Shown in pieces: positions 6,712 through 9,357 of a DNA stretch of 9,357 nt (position 1 is its first letter; each line of letters starts with the position of its first letter). The translations under genes and the position numbers were made by a program. The notes below the pieces were generated by a model. The model saw only the letters and a program-made list of their open reading frames with translations. It searched no databases and was not told where the DNA came from. Origin of the DNA: a bacterium (GTDB lineage Bacteria > Pseudomonadota > Alphaproteobacteria > Rhizobiales > Xanthobacteraceae); contig JAQSDT010000014.1 in NCBI GenBank assembly GCA_029946075.1, forward strand, positions 1 through 9,357. Direction: 5' to 3'.

Positions 6712-6834
6712 ATGCTGCCTGATCGACTGCGTCGACATCTCAAGATCCCGGTGATGGCGGCGCCGATGTTTCTCATCTCGGGACCTGATCTGGTCGTGGA
6801 AGCCTGTCAAACCGGCGCCCGAGGGCTGATTTGA
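6712..6834 (+). pseudogene. Nitronate monooxygenase, 5' remnant (about 40 codons)
   Basis: From the ATG at 6712 the frame reads MLPDRLRRHLKIPVMAAPMF, then LISGPDLVVEACQTGARGLI, and stops at TGA 6832-6834. This is the N-terminus of the nitronate monooxygenase (2-nitropropane dioxygenase) family, where P(V/I)-AAPMFL-SGP-LV forms the first FMN-barrel strand and helix. Full members are about 310-360 residues, so at least 85% is missing and the fragment cannot fold into an enzyme. Similarity fades around codons 33-37, close to where the opposite-strand ligase remnant starts. No strong ribosome binding site is seen. It begins 34 bases after the dehydrogenase stop, so it was probably the fourth gene of the operon before the 3' part was lost. 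The family call rests on a short match. Confidence 0.75.
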
Positions 6835-7010
6835 CAGCGGCCCGGTCGAGGTCGCCCACCCCGCAGTCCTCGGAAGTTTATCGACAAAGACAACGTGCTT
6901 TGGACTTTTGTAGCGAGCGATTTGTCCGCCCACGAAGTCGACGATCTCGTCGGCGGTCGCATTCTTCGATGTCCGCAGCACACACACTAGGCGAGGCTGC
7001 TCCCAAATGA
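6820..7010 (-). pseudogene. AMP-binding acyl-CoA synthetase, frameshifted C-terminal remnant
   Basis: On the minus strand the frame gives WEQPRLVCVLRTSKNATADE, then IVDFVGGQIARYKSPKHVVF and VDKLPRTA (about 7005 down to 6862). This is the C-terminal domain of an ANL-superfamily acyl-CoA ligase, with the hallmark YK-PK--FVD-LPRTA. Directly after LPRTA the frame is broken: removing two bases near 6856-6861 restores VGDLDRAAVKSA, the expected continuation (usual form GKLDRAAVK). Even then Asp sits where the adenylation lysine is usually found, although some families vary there. The roughly 450-residue N-terminal domain is absent; upstream sequence turns into the region before the LysR gene. An unbroken minus-strand frame runs over this area (7068-6697), but its ends do not resemble any ligase. 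The remnant is convergent with, and abuts or overlaps, the nitronate monooxygenase fragment. Both limits are approximate. Confidence 0.75.
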
Positions 7011-7020
7011 GGAGCAGCTT
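6994..7020. repeat. Inverted repeat at the edge of the ligase remnant
   Basis: GCTGCTCC at 6996-7003 pairs perfectly with GGAGCAGC at 7011-7018, with a seven-base loop (CAAATGA); an outer A-T pair and a G-T wobble extend it to 6994-7020. No T tract of note follows on either strand. It lies where ligase similarity ends and the sequence before the LysR gene begins. It may be a recombination scar, a weak terminator or chance; its function is unknown. Confidence 0.5.
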
Positions 7021-7097
7021 AATCGTCATCACACTCCGCGTCGCAACCGCACGCGATTTGGGCCGCAATCCTGGACTGTACGAGCGAGTGAGAGAGT
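7021..7097 (+). promoter_or_regulatory. Short leader upstream of the LysR gene
   Basis: These 77 bases lie between the hairpin and the LysR start and should hold its promoter if the ATG at 7098 is used. I see no convincing -35/-10 pair and no clean T-N11-A LysR box. The GAGAGAG run ends one base before the ATG, too close for a good ribosome binding site. An alternative in-frame GTG at 7161 would give a protein starting just before HLRYAIAAADHGSF, which is the usual LysR beginning. Confidence 0.3.
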
Positions 7098-8051
7098 ATG
7101 AATTACGACTCCGAGTCGAGGGATACGCCTCTTCGCAGCCTTACATCGGCTGTCGACCTAGTGCATCTCCGATATGCCATAGCGGCCGCGGATCACGGGA
7201 GCTTTCGGCGGGCGGCCGAGGCCTTGCTGCTTCGGCAATCTAAACTCAGCCGCTATATCCGCCAACTGGAACATTCGATTGGCATGGTCGTGTTCGAGCG
7301 ATCAAGCGGCGGCGTGCAGCCAACATCAGCTGGGCGCGACTTTCTCCGCACAGCGCGATCGATACTTGAACAAATGGATTCGCTGGTGACAAGTGCTCAC
7401 CACGCCGGCCGCGGCGATGCGGGCCGGCTGTCGGTCGGCTTCTTTACATCGCTCTCAGCCGGGAACCTACGCGCAACGCTAGTAGATTACCAAAAGCGGT
7501 TTCCTCAGATAGATGTTTGCATGAAAGAGAGTTCGCGGATTCGGCTGGTAACCGCGCTTCGCAATGGCGCGCTCGATATAGCAATCGTCACAGGAGATAT
7601 ACCGTTGCTCGGAGGTAAGAGCATGCCTCTTTGGAGTGAGCGCATTTTGGTGGCGTTCCTGCAAGATCATCCCTTGGCCAATCGAGATGTCATATATTGG
7701 ACCGACCTTCGCACCGAGACGGTTCTGCTTAGTCAATATGATCCTGGACGCGAACTCGAAAATCTTCTGATATCGAAACTCGTTTCGCCCGCTGACCGAC
7801 CCAAAATTGCCCGTCATGACGTCAGCCGCGGAATTATCAAGAGCTTAATCAGCGCCGGTTTTGGCGTCAGCCTGGTGACCGAGTCCGACGTCGGCGCGAA
7901 CTTCTCCGGACTGACCTATCGAGAGCTTCGTGACGGAAGTGGACCAAGCCGGGTCGGTTTTTCGGCGCATTGGAGAGAAGAAAACGACAATCCAGTGCTG
8001 GCGAGCTTCCTGAAGCTTTTGGGGGAGTGCTATCCTTCGCCTGACGTCTGA
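7098..8051 (+). CDS. LysR-family transcriptional regulator of the conjugative-element type
   Basis: This is a 317-residue LysR-type regulator. The winged helix-turn-helix lies at about residues 22-80 (HLRYAIAAADHGSFRRAAEA, then LLLRQSKLSRYIRQLE, then FERSSGGVQPTSAGRDFL), followed by a linker helix and a LysR effector-binding domain opening with GRLSVGFFTSLSAG (109-122). I recognise this version from Trb-type conjugation clusters of alphaproteobacteria, where it sits tail to tail with a DUF2274 gene and trbI, exactly as here. Its effector and targets are unknown. The start is uncertain: the ATG at 7098 adds about 20 residues before the domain, and the GTG at 7161 is an alternative. Its base composition looks less GC-rich than the catabolic genes, with many A/T-ending codons such as ATA, CTA and GTA, suggesting different ancestry. 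Its last 22 bases overlap the DUF2274 gene on the other strand. Confidence 0.92.
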   Translation: MNYDSESRDTPLRSLTSAVDLVHLRYAIAAADHGSFRRAAEALLLRQSKLSRYIRQLEHSIGMVVFERSSGGVQPTSAGRDFLRTARSILEQMDSLVTSAHHAGRGDAGRLSVGFFTSLSAGNLRATLVDYQKRFPQIDVCMKESSRIRLVTALRNGALDIAIVTGDIPLLGGKSMPLWSERILVAFLQDHPLANRDVIYWTDLRTETVLLSQYDPGRELENLLISKLVSPADRPKIARHDVSRGIIKSLISAGFGVSLVTESDVGANFSGLTYRELRDGSGPSRVGFSAHWREENDNPVLASFLKLLGECYPSPDV

Positions 8052-8266
8052 TAGATGCGACGCGCTTTTGCAAACGCGCGATCGGTTGCCATGAACCGCG
8101 CCAGCATAGGCGCGATCAGTTTTGCGGGATCTGAGATCGATTGACTGCTCTCGCGCCCCAGGATTTCGGCGTAAGCAAGCAGATCGCGATGTACAGCTGC
8201 GGGGAGTTCGACAGTCAACTTCAGCGACTTATCGTCAGCGATGGCGCCGAGTTTTAGTTTTGTCAT
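8030..8266 (-). CDS. DUF2274 family protein next to trbI
   Basis: This 78-residue soluble protein starts MTKLKLGAIADD, followed by KLTVELPAAVHRDLLAYAEI and DPAKLIAPMLARF, which I recognise as DUF2274. The family is of unknown function and is found almost always directly after trbI in Trb conjugation clusters. The short strand (KLTVELP) followed by two helices resembles a ribbon-helix-helix (CopG-like) fold, so DNA binding is a possible role, by inference only. The ribosome binding site GGGGAG sits 6 bases before the ATG and overlaps the trbI stop; the two genes are 11 bases apart and surely co-transcribed. The length is normal for the family. The 3' end overlaps the convergent LysR gene by 22 bases. 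Confidence 0.85.
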   Translation of the reverse strand: MTKLKLGAIADDKSLKLTVELPAAVHRDLLAYAEILGRESSQSISDPAKLIAPMLARFMATDRAFAKARRIYQTSGEG

Positions 8267-8277
8267 GTCTATCTCCC

Positions 8278-9357
8278 CTATCCTTTGTAAGGTTCGAGCA
8301 CGAGGTCACGATTGACGATCACACGAACCGGAAATCCCGGCCGGATCGTCAGAGTAGGCTGGATGTTGAGATTGCGCTGAACGACTTTCTGTCCCGTCTG
8401 ATTCAAGCTGTCGCTAGATCCGCGTCGGAGTGCCTGAATGATATCGCCGTTATTGCCGGTGTCAGAACCGGCTCCCAGTTGGCTGCCGACTCCAAGTAAC
8501 GTGGATAGGAGTGCGGCCTTGAACAGAGCTCCCCAATGATTGTCGACCCCGTCCTCAAGGCCAGCATAACCGGCGGTGTCCGCGCCGGGCAGGCGCTCCA
8601 GCACAATCGAGCGACCGTTCGGCATGATCAGACGAGTCCAAACCAGCAGCACGCGTGACTGGCCGAACGCAACCTGGCTGTCATAAACGCCAATCAGTCG
8701 TGTTCCCTGCGGTATGAGAAGGAAACGCCCGCTCGGGCTGTCATAGATGTTCTCGGTCACCTGTGCCGTGATCTGGCCGGGCAGATCCGAGCGAATCCCT
8801 GACATGAGAGACGCTGGGATCACGTTGCCTGCTTGCACCACATAGGCCAACGCCGGCGCGGCGACACGATCCGGGCTTGTTGTCCGACGATCGACGGAGG
8901 CGTTGACGAAGGCAAGTTTCCGATCCTGACCGTTTTGCGCAAATGCTTCGTCGCCTGTCGGCTGAGCAGTCAGGTTCGGAACCTTCGGCGAAGCATCGAC
9001 CGAAGCCGGCTGCGCGGTAGGCGGCGCCAGTTCGCGAATATTGGTGGAGGCGAACAGTCGACTCAAGCGCGCCGCTTCGATTTCCTGGCTGACGCGCTGC
9101 TCTTCGGAGTTAATAGCGGGCATCGTAGTCGATAGTGCATTTTGCGCATTCAATATCGGCCGACCGAGATCGCCGGGTAATGCCGGCCCGAGCGGCGGGG
9201 CCTGGCGGGGAACGCCGGCATAGTCCCGCGGAAGACCAGTCAAGCCATCGGCGACATTACGATGGTCGGTCGTGTGGAGTTCGGCTGGTGCTGTCGAGCG
9301 CGACCGGGTGTTTTGAAGGGCCCACAGCACCGCGCCCGATATCGCGACCAATCCGAT
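8278..9357 (-). CDS. trbI: Conjugal transfer protein TrbI (VirB10 family), 5' end outside the window
   Basis: TrbI/VirB10 spans the envelope and links the inner membrane to the outer-membrane core of the type IV mating-pair apparatus. The frame is open to the right edge; the TTG at 9351 is internal to the membrane helix (IGLVAISGAVLWAL), so only the short cytoplasmic N-terminus is missing. About 359 residues are visible. After the helix come a proline-rich periplasmic linker (VPRQAPPLGPALPGDLGRP) and a predicted helical stretch (SEEQRVSQEIEAARLSRLF). The VirB10/TrbI beta-barrel domain follows, with VQAGNVIPASLMSGI, LIPQGTRLIGVYDS, GQSRVLLVWTRLIMPNGR and, near the end, RPGFPVRVIVNRDLVLEPY. The antenna region follows GVDNHWGALFKAALLSTL. 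The gene appears intact as far as visible. The neighbouring DUF2274 gene fits the standard trb order, so trbG, trbF and others are expected beyond the right edge. Confidence 0.94.
   Translation of the reverse strand: MGLVAISGAVLWALQNTRSRSTAPAELHTTDHRNVADGLTGLPRDYAGVPRQAPPLGPALPGDLGRPILNAQNALSTTMPAINSEEQRVSQEIEAARLSRLFASTNIRELAPPTAQPASVDASPKVPNLTAQPTGDEAFAQNGQDRKLAFVNASVDRRTTSPDRVAAPALAYVVQAGNVIPASLMSGIRSDLPGQITAQVTENIYDSPSGRFLLIPQGTRLIGVYDSQVAFGQSRVLLVWTRLIMPNGRSIVLERLPGADTAGYAGLEDGVDNHWGALFKAALLSTLLGVGSQLGAGSDTGNNGDIIQALRRGSSDSLNQTGQKVVQRNLNIQPTLTIRPGFPVRVIVNRDLVLEPYKG

Noticed and set aside
7041..7056. TCGC-N8-GCGA repeat as a LysR operator upstream of the LysR gene
   Set aside because: The arms are only four bases in GC-rich sequence and it lacks the T-N11-A core.
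6697..7068. Minus-strand frame of 123 residues as a real gene
   Set aside because: Only its middle resembles an acyl-CoA ligase C-terminus. Its start lies in unrelated sequence and its end is antisense to the nitronate monooxygenase fragment, so it is treated as a remnant.

Overview
The window looks like a high-GC alphaproteobacterial chromosome, most likely of the Bradyrhizobium/Rhodopseudomonas type. That assignment rests on gene content, GC-rich codon use and protein wording I recognise. No rRNA, tRNA or CRISPR is visible, so it is an inference.

Layout. (1) 1-2562, plus strand: the distal part of a branched-chain amino-acid-type (HAAT/Liv) ABC importer operon, with the C-terminal end of a LivM permease, a periplasmic substrate-binding protein and a LivF ATPase. 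A perfect 12-bp hairpin lies between the binding-protein gene and livF. (2) 2580-3389, minus strand: a crotonase-fold protein, convergent with livF. (3) 3390-3512: an AT-rich divergent promoter region with two inverted repeats. (4) 3513-6677, plus strand: a tight operon of a family III CoA-transferase/racemase-like protein, an SCP-x-type thiolase and an HSD10-type short-chain dehydrogenase. (5) 6678-7097: a scar holding the first 40 codons of a nitronate monooxygenase gene, fused to an opposite-strand, frameshifted C-terminal remnant of an acyl-CoA synthetase. (6) 7098-9357: the edge of a Trb-type conjugation module, with a LysR regulator convergent with a DUF2274 gene and trbI; trbI runs off the right end.

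How the genes fit together. The importer would take up an amino-acid-like or carboxylic/aromatic acid. The CoA-handling genes (racemase or CoA-transferase, crotonase, 3-hydroxyacyl-CoA dehydrogenase, thiolase) would carry an activated, possibly methyl-branched, acid through a beta-oxidation-like route. No acyl-CoA dehydrogenase is present, and the only CoA ligase seen is a broken remnant, so the pathway needs partners elsewhere. The substrate cannot be read from the sequence.

The most notable point is the boundary at about 6.7-7.1 kb. A catabolic operon stops abruptly in gene fragments, and a conjugative-element module begins directly after, which suggests the edge of an integrative conjugative element or genomic island. 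I did not find a convincing wholly new system; the best leads are this junction, the unusual active-site residue in the crotonase, and the regulatory palindromes.
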